A stretch of 64,000 nucleotides of DNA from Hominimerdicola alba (GTDB lineage Bacteria > Bacillota > Clostridia > Oscillospirales > Ruminococcaceae): positions 1-64,000 of the forward strand of contig NZ_FOKQ01000018.1 in the NCBI RefSeq assembly GCF_900112155.1, read 5' to 3'. Below the pieces are notes generated by a model. That model had not been told where the DNA came from. It was given only the letters and a program-made list of their open reading frames with translations, and made no database searches. This document shows, in pieces, positions 35,375 through 44,547 of this stretch. How positions within the stretch are numbered: position 1 is the first letter of the stretch; every line of letters begins with the position of its first letter. The translations under genes and the position numbers were made by a program.

Positions 35375-36664
35375 TCAGCTGCTCATTTCAACATGCTCAT
35401 TGTCAGGCACGATAACGCGGGTGATATCAGCACCAAGTTCGCGAAGCTTTTCATCGATGTGCTCGTAACCGCGCTCGATGTAATGTATATTGTCGATCTC
35501 TGTCAGACCGTCAGCCGCAAGACCAGCGATGACCAGTGCGGCACCGGCTCTTAGGTCGGTAGCCTGTACAGGAGCACCCTTCAATGTGGGAACACCCTGT
35601 ATTATCGCCACTTTTCCGCCCTCAACGGATACATCTGCACCCATTTTGCGCAGTTCGGCAACATACCTGAATCTGTTATTGAAGATCTCCTCAGTCACCT
35701 TGCTGGTACCCTGTGCCATAGTCAGCAGAGTTGAGAACTGAGGCTGCATATCGGTAGGGAAGCCGGGGTGAGGCTGAGTTTTAACAGTTGTATTCATAAG
35801 AGGAGAGTCTACCCAGACATGAACGCTCTCGTCGTTCTCCTCGACGTTTACGCCGCACTTACGCAGCTTCGCGGTGATGGATTCAAGATGCTTGGGTATA
35901 ACATTTGCAATAACCACATCGCCCTTTGTTGCAGCGGCAGCCACCATGTAAGTGCCTGCTTCGATCTGATCGGGGATAGTAGCGTAAGTTGTGCCGTGAA
36001 GATATTCAACGCCTCTGATCTTGATGACATCGGTGCCTGCACCTCTGATATCAGCGCCCATAGAATTAAGGAAATTAGCAACATCAACGATGTGAGGCTC
36101 CTTAGCTGCATTCTCGATGATAGTCTGACCCTTAGCCTTGACAGCCGCAAAGATAGCGTTCATCGTAGCGCCAACGGTAACAAAATCAAAGTAGATCTGG
36201 TTGCCCACAAGCTTGTCAGCCTTCACGTAGTTAGCACCTCTGACCACCTCATCGGTAGCGCCGAGAGCCTTGAAAGCCTTCAGATGCTGATCGATGGGTC
36301 TGTCACCCAGGTAGCATCCGCCGGGCATGGGAACGAAAGCCTCATGGAATCTTCCCAGCAAAGTTCCCAGAAAATAACTGGACGCTCTCATCGTCTCCGC
36401 CAGCTTGTAGGGGACTTTAGTTGTGGTGATGGTGCTGGTGTCGATATAAATGACACCCTCTCTTTCCATCCTTACAACAGCGCCCATGCTTTTGAGGATA
36501 TCAAGACATTTAGTGATATCGCTTATAGCGGGAACGTTTTCAAGCGTACAGGGTTCATCGCATAAAATAGTAGCGGCAACCAGCGCAACTGCGGCATTTT
36601 TAGCACCGCTGATGTTAACTGTGCCTTTAAGGGGATTGCCTCCCCTGATAAAGAACTTCTCCAA
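35375..36664 (-). CDS. murA: UDP-N-acetylglucosamine 1-carboxyvinyltransferase
   Basis: 429 aa. First committed step of peptidoglycan synthesis: transfers enolpyruvate from PEP to UDP-GlcNAc, the product of GlmU. Lys 22 and Asn 23 (GAKNAA) and the catalytic Cys 117 (PGGCYLGDRPIDQH) are present; the Cys predicts fosfomycin sensitivity at this enzyme. The usual second residue after the Cys is Ala, here Tyr. CAAGGAGTGTATTGTTTTGGAG precedes and overlaps the start; a promoter lies 250 nt upstream. Confidence 0.96.
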   Translation of the reverse strand: MEKFFIRGGNPLKGTVNISGAKNAAVALVAATILCDEPCTLENVPAISDITKCLDILKSMGAVVRMEREGVIYIDTSTITTTKVPYKLAETMRASSYFLGTLLGRFHEAFVPMPGGCYLGDRPIDQHLKAFKALGATDEVVRGANYVKADKLVGNQIYFDFVTVGATMNAIFAAVKAKGQTIIENAAKEPHIVDVANFLNSMGADIRGAGTDVIKIRGVEYLHGTTYATIPDQIEAGTYMVAAAATKGDVVIANVIPKHLESITAKLRKCGVNVEENDESVHVWVDSPLMNTTVKTQPHPGFPTDMQPQFSTLLTMAQGTSKVTEEIFNNRFRYVAELRKMGADVSVEGGKVAIIQGVPTLKGAPVQATDLRAGAALVIAGLAADGLTEIDNIHYIERGYEHIDEKLRELGADITRVIVPDNEHVEMSS

Positions 36665-36914
36665 AACAATACACTCCTTGAGAGCCGGTAGATTGTATAT
36701 CTCTTGCCGCCCGCCGACTCCTGCAATTTTTTTAATAGCGCAATAACGCGAATGCCGACATATTGCCGACTAAAAAAATCAATACCAGGTCTTTCCCGAC
36801 AGCACAATACGGAGCGGCGTGCGTTCATATAGGGGTAAACGCCCGTGCTCTACTTTGAGAGGTGATGCCGTTCAGACAAAGCTTAAAATTATCTTAAGCT
36901 TTTTAGACCCTATT

Positions 36915-36943
36915 ATTGTACCACACTATTCTCAAAAAATCAA
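36915..36943 (-). promoter_or_regulatory. Sigma-A promoter upstream of murA
   Basis: Minus strand TTGATT, 17-nt spacer, TACAAT. It predicts a leader of about 240 nt before murA, unusually long, in which I find no recognisable riboswitch. Confidence 0.6.
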
Positions 36944-37752
36944 TAGGTGGTGAACCCTTTTTTTGAAAATTCGAGAAAATTTTTGTAAATTACACAAAAT
37001 ATCCCTATAAATATGAATTTTTCAGCTATCTATCAATATATAAAAACAATTATTTTGGCTGAAAACGAGTACGATACATTGGACTTTATATCAAAATAAC
37101 CGCTTTTTATGTGATTTTCAGTACAAATTAATTCCCTAAATAGCAGTACATAAAACTGTACAGCAAATTGACAACGGTATATTTTACGATCTCGCTGCCT
37201 GCGATATAGGCATGATTTTACACGTTTTCCACTCATAAAATAAAATTATAATTTGTAAAAATAATTACAAAATGAAAATCCCGAATATTAACAAGATAAA
37301 GTTTTTTCGGGTAAACATCCAAATAACAATTTTTGATATGTGACCGGTTTCAAACAAATGTTTACATGATGTTCCCGATGTGCCGATAAATTGTATCTTT
37401 TGTACAATGTCTCATACCATATCATGTGCAAACAACTGTTTTTAAATTTAACCCGGACATATTTCTGCAAGAGTTGTACAAAAACGTACAACTTTTGCAC
37501 CAAAAACACTGATAGTGAAAAGCCATTTCCAAAAAAGGACCCACGAGATGCGCTCACCAAAAATGAGTATCAAAAGATTTGCCTTTATACGCACGATGGC
37601 AGGCAGCCGCTGACTATGACCACGGTATATGAAGCGACGTGTTATACTGTATAACGGCAGAAACCTGATGATCCTCGCGGAGGTATGCACCCAAAACATC
37701 AGAATAACCAATAAATCAAGCCCTTTTCGCCCATTATTAAGCGCCCTCGCAC
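36944..37752. other. AT-rich 0.8-kb gap between murA and ruvC promoters, no gene recognised
   Basis: The region is markedly more AT-rich than its surroundings and has no frame with a ribosome site and protein-like composition. It does contain a perfect AGTTGTAC-AAAAAC-GTACAACT hairpin followed by TTT (37472-37496) and a perfect GTTATAC-T-GTATAAC palindrome (37641-37655) that looks like a repressor site. It may be the remains of a lost gene or hold an unrecognised RNA. Confidence 0.4.
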
Positions 37753-37781
37753 TTGCAATTATTATAAAAGTATGCTATAAT
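37753..37781 (+). promoter_or_regulatory. Sigma-A promoter of the ruvC operon
   Basis: TTGCAA, 17-nt spacer, TATAAT, about 50 nt before the ruvC start. No LexA/SOS box is evident over it. Confidence 0.75.
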
Positions 37782-37831
37782 TAATTGTTAATATGAAGAA
37801 TTGTACCCTTTTACGGCGAGGAGGAAGCATT

Positions 37832-38341
37832 TTGAGGATAATGGGCATCGACCCCGGCTATGGTATAGTCGGCTATGGCGTGGTTGAATTCAGCCACGGG
37901 CACTTCACCCCCATAAAGGCAGGAACCATCAAGACCCCCTTAGATATGGAGTTCCTCAAACGCCTGAGAGTCATCTACCTTGATATGCAGGGGCTTATCG
38001 AGCATTACCGCCCCGATGAAGTCGCGGTGGAAAAGCTGTTCTTCAACACTAACATAACCACGGGTATCGATGTTGCACAGGCAAGGGGAGTGACCCTGCT
38101 GCCTGCTGTTATGCAGAATCTTCCCGTGTACGAGTATACACCTCTTCAGGTGAAAAGCTCCATAGTCGGGTACGGCTATGCCGAGAAAAAACAGGTGCAG
38201 GAGATGGTTCGCTCAATGCTCCATCTTGCGCAGATAATCAAGCCCGACGATGCCGCTGATGCTATGGCGATAGCCATAACCCACGGTCTTTCGCTGAATA
38301 CCAGAAAGATCATGGAAAAATACGATAAAGCGGCAAAGTGA
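37832..38341 (+). CDS. ruvC: Holliday junction resolvase RuvC
   Basis: 169 aa from a TTG at 37832, placed by GAGGAGGAAGCATT and by the family start (M)RIMGIDPG. Catalytic acids Asp 7, Glu 67, Asp 140 and Asp 143 are present (GIDPG, VEKLFF, KPDDAADAMA). Cuts Holliday junctions together with RuvAB, whose genes follow in the same operon. Confidence 0.95.
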   Translation: MRIMGIDPGYGIVGYGVVEFSHGHFTPIKAGTIKTPLDMEFLKRLRVIYLDMQGLIEHYRPDEVAVEKLFFNTNITTGIDVAQARGVTLLPAVMQNLPVYEYTPLQVKSSIVGYGYAEKKQVQEMVRSMLHLAQIIKPDDAADAMAIAITHGLSLNTRKIMEKYDKAAK

Positions 38342-38350
38342 GGTGCTGTC

Positions 38351-38509
38351 ATGAAAGACCAACGCGGCATATGCGATGAGTGCGGAAGCGAATTCCTGAT
38401 CTCGGCATCGAAGATGAAAGCACTCTGCCCTGAGTGTTCACATATCCTGTACGGCTATGAGAACTTCGCACACGTTTTCAAAAACGGCAGATGCGAAAAA
38501 TGCCTGTGA
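38351..38509 (+). CDS. Small zinc-ribbon protein between ruvC and ruvA
   Basis: 52 aa with three CxxC pairs (CDEC, CPEC, CEKC) around SEFLISASKMKAL and YGYENFAHVF. GTGAGGTGCTGTC precedes the ATG. Gene spacing of 9 nt to ruvC and 47 nt to ruvA puts it in the operon. It looks like a nucleic-acid-binding zinc finger. No named family recognised. Confidence 0.7.
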   Translation: MKDQRGICDECGSEFLISASKMKALCPECSHILYGYENFAHVFKNGRCEKCL

Positions 38510-38556
38510 GACGGCAGCAGATCACAATTTACCAGAAATATCCAAGGAGAAGAAAA

Positions 38557-39156
38557 ATGATATATTCCGTAAGAGGAAAACTTATACATACCGAAAGCGA
38601 ACTTGCTGTGGTGGAATGCGGCGGAGTGGGCTATGCCTGCAAGACTACGTTCTATACACTGCAAAAGATCGCGGGTGAGAGCGAAGTTACGCTGTACACC
38701 TATCTTGCGGTCAGGGAAAATGACGTTGACCTGTTCGGCTTTTCGACACAGGAGGAACTGCGCTGTTTCAAAATGCTGATAACCGTTTCGGGAGTAGGAC
38801 CCAAGGCGGCGCTTTCCATACTTTCATCGAATACACCTTCGCAGTTTGCGCTGACAGTTGCCACGGGGGACTTCAAGTCCCTTACAAAAAGCAAGGGCAT
38901 TGGCGCTAAAACTGCCCAGAGGATAGTTCTTGAACTGAAAGACAAGATAGCCAAGGAGAACACCATATCCGTCCGCGGCGGCGAGACCATCGCATCGGCG
39001 ATACCTCAGGGCGGCGCTATTGACGAAGCTGTTACCGCGCTGGTGGTTCTGGGTTACTCCGAGGGTGAAGCGGTGCAGGCACTTTCGGGGGCTGAACCTA
39101 CTGCCTCGGTTGAAGATCTGATAAAGACCGCACTTGTAAGACTGGCGAGGTTCTGA
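38557..39156 (+). CDS. ruvA: Holliday junction DNA helicase subunit RuvA
   Basis: 199 aa. OB domain (MIYSVRGKLIHTESELAVVE), two helix-hairpin-helix motifs (LITVSGVGPKAALSIL and LTKSKGIGAKTAQRIVLELK) and the C-terminal RuvB-binding domain (IDEAVTALVVLGYSEGEAV). Binds the four-way junction as a tetramer. Start at 38557 after AAGGAGAAGAAAA. Confidence 0.96.
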   Translation: MIYSVRGKLIHTESELAVVECGGVGYACKTTFYTLQKIAGESEVTLYTYLAVRENDVDLFGFSTQEELRCFKMLITVSGVGPKAALSILSSNTPSQFALTVATGDFKSLTKSKGIGAKTAQRIVLELKDKIAKENTISVRGGETIASAIPQGGAIDEAVTALVVLGYSEGEAVQALSGAEPTASVEDLIKTALVRLARF

Positions 39157-39193
39157 TCAATTCATAAAGAACAGGCTTTTGGAGAGTGATAGC

Positions 39194-39700
39194 ATGGACG
39201 AAAATTTTGAGAAATATCAAAAGGAAGTCATAAAGGACTTTCTCAGAAGACATTGGACGCTTATACGTATAATTATGCTGGTGCTGTTATTGTTCTTTAA
39301 ATTTTCCCCGAAACTGGAAACGATGATGAAGCCCAAAGATATCCCTGTTGCGGTGACAATTGAATTAAGCGGAAAAGAAGACGGCGAATATCACGGGTAT
39401 TCGTTCTATCTTGAAGACGAACAGCCCATGATGGGGCTTGTCAAAGACGGGAACACTTACAGAACTATCCCGATCGAACGGGAAGAGTATGATTCCATGA
39501 TCAGTGCAGGATACCGTAAATATTCGGATCGCGACATGACTGTCGATGGAGCCGTTACGACATATTATAAGATCACGCTGACCGATGCTTCGGGCAAAGA
39601 AAAGTCAGTCAACGGAAAGGCTGCGCCGGCGTTCCTGAGCTCGATTTACTACAATATCGGCGTTCTGACAGATAAGTATATCAAGCAGCCTAAAGTTTAA
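39194..39700 (+). CDS. Membrane-anchored hypothetical protein between ruvA and ruvB
   Basis: 168 aa. A basic N-terminus and one helix (LIRIIMLVLLLFFKFSP) lead to a 120-residue extracytoplasmic part with no recognised domain. Start at 39194 because GGAGAGTGATAGC precedes that ATG. Lies in the ruv operon (37 nt after ruvA, 15 nt before ruvB) but has no visible link with recombination. Confidence 0.65.
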   Translation: MDENFEKYQKEVIKDFLRRHWTLIRIIMLVLLLFFKFSPKLETMMKPKDIPVAVTIELSGKEDGEYHGYSFYLEDEQPMMGLVKDGNTYRTIPIEREEYDSMISAGYRKYSDRDMTVDGAVTTYYKITLTDASGKEKSVNGKAAPAFLSSIYYNIGVLTDKYIKQPKV

Positions 39701-39715
39701 AAGGGAAGTGAACTG

Positions 39716-40753
39716 ATGATAGAAGAATCCGAGTTCGATTATGAGCGCTTTGTTTCCCCTAAGGAGACCGAGCAGGAAACTACGGACGATTTTGAGATAA
39801 GCCTTCGACCTCTCACACTTGCCGAGTATATCGGTCAGGAGAAGGTCAAGGAGAACATGAAAATATATATCGATGCGGCAAAGCGCCGCGGTGACAGCCT
39901 CGACCATGTGCTTTTATACGGCCCTCCCGGTCTTGGCAAGACCACCCTTGCGAATATCATAGCCCATGAGATGGGTGTGAATATTCGCACGACATCGGGT
40001 CCTGCCATTGAAAAGCCCGGCGACCTTGCGGCACTGCTGACAAACCTTGAAAAAGGTGATGTGCTGTTCATCGATGAGATACACCGTCTTTCCAGGCAGG
40101 TGGAAGAGATACTCTACCCCGCCATGGAGGACTACGCCCTTGATATAATCATGGGCAAGGGACCTGCGGCAAGGTCTATCAGGATCGAGCTGAACAAGTT
40201 CACGCTGATAGGCGCCACCACCCGTTCGGGACAGCTTTCGGCGCCGCTGAGAGACCGTTTCGGTATGCTGATGCACATGGAGATGTACTCGGTGGAAGAG
40301 CTTGCGGACATTGTAAAAAGGTCGGCGACCATACTTGGTGTAGCCTGCGATGATGACGGCGCCACCGAGATAGCCGCCCGCGCAAGGTGTACTCCCCGAA
40401 TAGCCAACCGCTATCTGAAACGTGTCCGCGATTTTGCCGAAGTCATCGGCAACGGGCGCATAACTCAGGATATCGCGAAGATAGCCCTCAACCGCATGGA
40501 AGTTGATAAGCTGGGGCTTGACAGCCTTGACCGTCGTTTGCTTGAAATGATAATCAAGGGCTACAACGGAGGCCCTGTGGGACTTTCAACTCTTGCGGCG
40601 GCGATAGGTGAGGAAGCGGTCACTCTTGAAGATGTCTGCGAGCCGTATCTGATGCAGCTGGGATTTTTAGCAAAGACACCCCGCGGACGCTGTGCGACTC
40701 AGCTGGCTTATGACCATCTGGGGATACTGAAAAACGGGCAGACGCATTTGTAA
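39716..40753 (+). CDS. ruvB: Holliday junction DNA helicase motor subunit RuvB
   Basis: 345 aa. AAA+ ATPase with GPPGLGKTT (Walker A), LFIDEIHRL (Walker B), sensor I and arginine finger in [18 protein letters not shown], and the C-terminal winged helix ending TPRGR. Hexameric motor of branch migration. Its TAA is the start of a dispersed repeat. Confidence 0.98.
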   Translation: MIEESEFDYERFVSPKETEQETTDDFEISLRPLTLAEYIGQEKVKENMKIYIDAAKRRGDSLDHVLLYGPPGLGKTTLANIIAHEMGVNIRTTSGPAIEKPGDLAALLTNLEKGDVLFIDEIHRLSRQVEEILYPAMEDYALDIIMGKGPAARSIRIELNKFTLIGATTRSGQLSAPLRDRFGMLMHMEMYSVEELADIVKRSATILGVACDDDGATEIAARARCTPRIANRYLKRVRDFAEVIGNGRITQDIAKIALNRMEVDKLGLDSLDRRLLEMIIKGYNGGPVGLSTLAAAIGEEAVTLEDVCEPYLMQLGFLAKTPRGRCATQLAYDHLGILKNGQTHL

Positions 40754-40812
40754 TTCATAGCAATAAAAGCGCAGCGTTATTGCGTTCATAAATTCAGAAT
40801 TCATAATTATTG
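40752..40812 (+). repeat. Dispersed ~60-bp repeat, copy 2 (at the ruvB stop codon)
   Basis: AATTCATAGC, AATAAAAGCGCAGCGTTATT and GCGTTCAT match copy 1 (32821-32880, opposite strand); the end AATTCATAATTATTGG matches copies 1 and 3. The ruvB TAA shares its last two bases with the repeat. Confidence 0.75.
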
Positions 40813-40953
40813 GTGCGGGCACGAGTTTGCTGCTTTTACAAATAATTTTTGGAGTGAAGAGATTATGCGGAATAGCGTATGTTCAGCCGGCAGCTGTTCT
40901 TCATGGCAGCAAATGGTGATTTCTTTAAGAGATAATTCTGAAAGGTGAAGCAT

Positions 40954-41298
40954 ATGACTTCTTCAAAACTTAAAAAAGCCAGAGCACTTGTGGGCATACC
41001 CATCGTGGTGCTGGTTATCGGGATAGCCTGCTTCGCACTTTCCATGGTGCTTGAAAAGCCCACGGACAGAGGCACTGTCTACTCGGTGGTATCTGCTGTA
41101 TGGCTGTTTGGATTGTTTCTGGCACCTATACCGTGCTTTGTGATGTCCCTGGTGGGTACGGTCATGGCGGCGAATGCTAAGAAAAGCGGAGAGCAGGGTG
41201 CAAACGGAACTGTGATACTCGGCGTTATGGAGTTACTTGTTGCCGTAGGTCTCGCGGTACTGGCAGTGCTTATGTTAATAGGCGGACAGGGAGTTTAA
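40954..41298 (+). CDS. Small integral membrane protein
   Basis: 114 aa with three hydrophobic segments (GIPIVVLVIGIACFALSMVL, VVSAVWLFGLFLAPIPCFVM, VILGVMELLVAVGLAVLAVL). The ATG at 40954 follows AAAGGTGAAGCAT. Followed 11 nt later by a second small membrane protein of similar layout. Function unknown. Confidence 0.6.
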   Translation: MTSSKLKKARALVGIPIVVLVIGIACFALSMVLEKPTDRGTVYSVVSAVWLFGLFLAPIPCFVMSLVGTVMAANAKKSGEQGANGTVILGVMELLVAVGLAVLAVLMLIGGQGV

Positions 41299-41309
41299 AG
41301 AGGTAATAT

Positions 41310-41672
41310 ATGAGAGGTAAGCTGTACTATGCAGCAAAGAAAGTCACGGGGGCGGCATGGGCTGTGTTGCTTTTTCCGCTGTTGTGGCGTATAATATCGA
41401 AGTTCATGGTAGCTAACAGTGTCAACGGCGTTGCTGTTGAAAACTACGGTCGGATACTTCTGATCGGCAAAGCTGTGGCGCTGATCGCGGCGGGAGTAAG
41501 CTTCATACTGGCGGTCATCGGCGGAGTGCTTTCGGGAATTTCGCTGAAAAGGAAAGACATCGGCGCGGGAAAGCTTTTGGCGGCTGATATCGTACTTGCT
41601 GTGATAACAGGTACGGTAATCGGCGTGGTTATATGGTATGTACAGTTTTTCAGATACCTTGGCGGATGGTAA
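41310..41672 (+). CDS. Small integral membrane protein
   Basis: 120 aa, about three helices (GAAWAVLLFPLLW, AVALIAAGVSFILAVIGGVL, IVLAVITGTVIGVVIWYV). Preceded by AAGAGGTAATAT. Probably transcribed with the membrane protein before it. Function unknown. Confidence 0.6.
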   Translation: MRGKLYYAAKKVTGAAWAVLLFPLLWRIISKFMVANSVNGVAVENYGRILLIGKAVALIAAGVSFILAVIGGVLSGISLKRKDIGAGKLLAADIVLAVITGTVIGVVIWYVQFFRYLGGW

Positions 41673-41760
41673 AACGGTATAATAAAAATGGCAAATAGCG
41701 GGATAAATTCCCGATGATATATTTGGAAGAATAAATTATTTATAAGGAGAAAAGTGAAAA

Positions 41761-43110
41761 ATGGGCAGATTATTTGGTACAGACGGAGCCAGAGGTGTAG
41801 CTATTACAGAGCTTACAGTTGAGAGGGCTACACAGATAGGTAAAGCGGCGGCTCTGGTGCTGGCAAAGGACTGCGGTCACAGACCTAAGATAATAATAGG
41901 CAAGGACACCCGTATATCGGGCGATGTACTGGAGGCGGCTCTCTGCGCGGGCATATGCTCGGTGGGTGCGGATGCTGTTCTGCTGGGAGTCGTTCCGACA
42001 CCTGCGGTGGCTATGCTGGTAAAAAAATACAATGCTGATGCGGGCGTGATGATATCCGCTTCACACAACTCTGTGGAATTCAACGGCATAAAGCTGTTCT
42101 CGGGTGAGGGCTTCAAGCTTCCCGACGATGTTGAGAACGAGATAGAAGCACTTATACTTGATACTCCCGATGAGATGGACAAGAATCTCAGCGAGGGCGT
42201 AAATGTGGGCAGAATGAAAGTCTGCGACGATGCTGTAAACGATTATATCGCCCACGTAAAGAGCACTGTTGACGTTGACTTCAAGGGCATAAAGGTATGT
42301 CTTGACTGTGCCAACGGTTCTTCAAGCGTTTGCGCACAGAAGATATTCGAGGAACTTGGTGCGGAAGTAGTTATGACCAACGACAAGCCCGACGGCACTA
42401 ACATCAACGAAAAGTGCGGTTCTACACATATGGAAGGTCTGAAAAAGGCTGTTGTGGAGAATAAGTGCGATGTTGGTCTGGCATTTGACGGCGATGCTGA
42501 CAGATGTCTTGCAGTTGACGAAAACGGCGAGCTTATCGATGGTGACAAGCTGCTGGCTATATTCTCGAAGTTCATGAAGGCTGAGGGCACACTGAAGCAT
42601 GACTGCTGTGTTGTTACTGTAATGTCGAATCTGGGATTCTTCAAATTTGCTGAAAAAGAGGGCGTTGTTACTGCGACTACCAAGGTGGGTGACAGATACG
42701 TGCTTGAAGAGATGCAGAAGAACGGCTACAACATCGGTGGTGAGCAGTCGGGACACATCATACTCCTCGACCATGCAAACACAGGCGACGGCGAGATGAC
42801 AGGTGCTATGTTCTTACAGATAATGGCTAAGACAGGCAAAAAGGCAAGTGAGCTAGCTTCTGTTATGGAGTGCTATCCTCAGGTGCTGGTGAATGTAAAG
42901 ATAACTGCCGATAAAAAGGGTATGTGGGAAACTGTTCCCGAGATAACCGATGCTATAAAGATGTATGAGGAAAAACTTGGCGGCGACGGCAGGATACTTG
43001 TAAGAGAATCAGGCACAGAGCCCCTTGTAAGAGTTATGATAGAGGGCAAGGACGAGGCTGTTATAACCGAATATGCCAACAGCATAGCAAAGCTTGTAGA
43101 AAAGATGTAA
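41761..43110 (+). CDS. glmM: Phosphoglucosamine mutase
   Basis: 449 aa. Converts glucosamine-6-P to glucosamine-1-P, the substrate of GlmU. Contains GTDGARG at the start, the phospho-Ser loop ISASHN (Ser 101), the metal loop DGDADR and the phosphate-binding RESGTEPLVRVM. AAGGAGAAAAGTGAAA lies before the ATG. Confidence 0.97.
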   Translation: MGRLFGTDGARGVAITELTVERATQIGKAAALVLAKDCGHRPKIIIGKDTRISGDVLEAALCAGICSVGADAVLLGVVPTPAVAMLVKKYNADAGVMISASHNSVEFNGIKLFSGEGFKLPDDVENEIEALILDTPDEMDKNLSEGVNVGRMKVCDDAVNDYIAHVKSTVDVDFKGIKVCLDCANGSSSVCAQKIFEELGAEVVMTNDKPDGTNINEKCGSTHMEGLKKAVVENKCDVGLAFDGDADRCLAVDENGELIDGDKLLAIFSKFMKAEGTLKHDCCVVTVMSNLGFFKFAEKEGVVTATTKVGDRYVLEEMQKNGYNIGGEQSGHIILLDHANTGDGEMTGAMFLQIMAKTGKKASELASVMECYPQVLVNVKITADKKGMWETVPEITDAIKMYEEKLGGDGRILVRESGTEPLVRVMIEGKDEAVITEYANSIAKLVEKM

Positions 43111-43137
43111 TACAGGGACAAAAGAAAGGGACACGTA

Positions 43138-43698
43138 ATGGAAAGAGAGATAGTACTGCTCCCGAAAGAGAAATGGAAGGACTACGTACTTCCCATAGGT
43201 ACAGTAAGTGATACCTATTATGATATGGAGATAGTACCTCTGGACAGCGAGGGCTGTACGGTAAAGCTGGTGAAAAAGCCTGCTGTGCCGAGGATAGTAC
43301 ATACTCCCGATGAATGGGGTTATCCCGATAAGCTTTATCAGGAATACAGGGAAAACGCCGAAGCATACGGAGTTTTATCCGAGGACGGCAATAGTTTACT
43401 GGCGTGCATAGAGATATGCACCGAGGAATGGTCAAACAGGCTGATAGTTTCGGAGCTGTGGATAACTGCGGAGCTCCGCGGGCAGGGGTTAGGAAAGCGG
43501 CTCATGGATACAGCTAAGAAAAGGGCAAAGGAACAGGGTAGGAGAGCCATAATACTTGAAACGCAGTCCTGCAATACCAATGCGATAGGCTTTTATCTGC
43601 ATCAGGGATTTGAGCTGGTGGGCTTTGACACCTGCTGTTATACCAATGATGATATAAACAGGCGCGAAGTCAGGATAAACCTGGGGTACATAATGTGA
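43138..43698 (+). CDS. GNAT-family N-acetyltransferase
   Basis: 186 aa. The acetyl-CoA motif RGQGLGKRLMD and the following ILETQSCNTNAIGFYLHQGF are typical of GNAT proteins. Acceptor unknown. 28 nt after glmM, so it may be read through from it. Confidence 0.85.
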   Translation: MEREIVLLPKEKWKDYVLPIGTVSDTYYDMEIVPLDSEGCTVKLVKKPAVPRIVHTPDEWGYPDKLYQEYRENAEAYGVLSEDGNSLLACIEICTEEWSNRLIVSELWITAELRGQGLGKRLMDTAKKRAKEQGRRAIILETQSCNTNAIGFYLHQGFELVGFDTCCYTNDDINRREVRINLGYIM

Positions 43699-43720
43699 GT
43701 ACCGTTCATGAGGTGGATAT

Positions 43721-44042
43721 ATGAAGCTTGACTATGAAAAGTTCCTCGGCATATTCAAAAATGCTGACAGGCACAATGTGGACGAGACTACATTTTATTT
43801 TTGATGACCCCGACGAGCAGGAGCGTTATCTTGGCTGGATAGGCGGGCAGGAGAAGCCCTACTGGGTGGGGTACTGTGATATCCCCGACGGTTGCGAGTA
43901 TTCTTCGGCGGAGGAAATGTTCACGGCGAAGATATTTGACGGCAGATCGCTGAAAGAACGCTGGGAACAGGCTGATATCTGCAATATCGGAGGGATAGAT
44001 GCCGAGACATGGCTGAGTTATTACGAAGAAGACAGGTCGTGA
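43721..44042 (+). pseudogene. Frameshifted small gene (hypothetical protein)
   Basis: AGGTGGATAT precedes an ATG at 43721. That frame reads MKLDYEKFLGIFKNADRHNV and DETTFYF, then stops at a TGA right after a run of five T (43798-43802). The +1 frame continues without break as DDPDEQERYLGWIGGQEKPY through to a stop at 44042. Removing one T restores a single 106-aa protein. It is either an inactivating or phase-variable indel, or a sequence error. A longer frame from a TTG at 43728 lacks a ribosome site. Function unknown. Confidence 0.65.
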
Positions 44043-44051
44043 GGTGATTTC

Positions 44052-44546
44052 ATGAGATTTGAATACTGTCCCTTTTGCGGGAAGAAGACCATTCTTAAAG
44101 AGATAGGCGACGAGGGTCAGATACCCTACTGTGAGGACTGCGCCAGACCTCTGTTTGATATGTTTTCCACCTGCGTGCTGAACGTGGTGGTGAACGAGGA
44201 TAACGAAGTACTGCTGATAAGGCAGAGCTACGGCGACACATCCAGGTATGTGGGGGTAGCGGGCTTTATGAAGATCGGGGAGACTCCCGAAGAAGCGGGC
44301 GCAAGGGAAGTTCTGGAAGAAACAGGGCTCACGGCGGAGAGTATCAGGTACATCGACAGTGCTTTTTACGATGGCAGAGATCAGCTCATGCTGGGACTTC
44401 TGGCGAGGGTAAAAAAGGCAGACTGCGATATCTCGGGAGAACTGCTTGAAGCTAAGTGGTTCACCTTTGACGATGCGGTGAAGACCGTCCGTGAGGGGAG
44501 CATAATACAGAGGTTCATAATCGCTGCTGAAAAGGAGATGGGATAG
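44052..44546 (+). CDS. NUDIX hydrolase with N-terminal zinc ribbon
   Basis: 164 aa. Zinc ribbon with Cys 6, 9, 27 and 30, then a complete NUDIX box (GFMKIGE, REVLEETGL spacing exact). The zinc ribbon plus NUDIX layout recalls NudC-like NADH pyrophosphatases, but the protein is short and the substrate is open. Starts 9 nt after the frameshifted gene (GAGGTGATTTC). Confidence 0.85.
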   Translation: MRFEYCPFCGKKTILKEIGDEGQIPYCEDCARPLFDMFSTCVLNVVVNEDNEVLLIRQSYGDTSRYVGVAGFMKIGETPEEAGAREVLEETGLTAESIRYIDSAFYDGRDQLMLGLLARVKKADCDISGELLEAKWFTFDDAVKTVREGSIIQRFIIAAEKEMG

Positions 44547-44547
44547 T

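Noticed and set aside
37391-37654. An 87-codon frame in the AT-rich gap
   Set aside because: No ribosome site, Cys/Thr/Tyr-rich random composition, overlaps two palindromes.
40865-40948. 27-codon frame (MRNSVCSAGS...) with GGAGTG upstream, before the membrane protein at 40954
   Set aside because: Could be a leader peptide, but composition is uninformative and the length too short to support a call.
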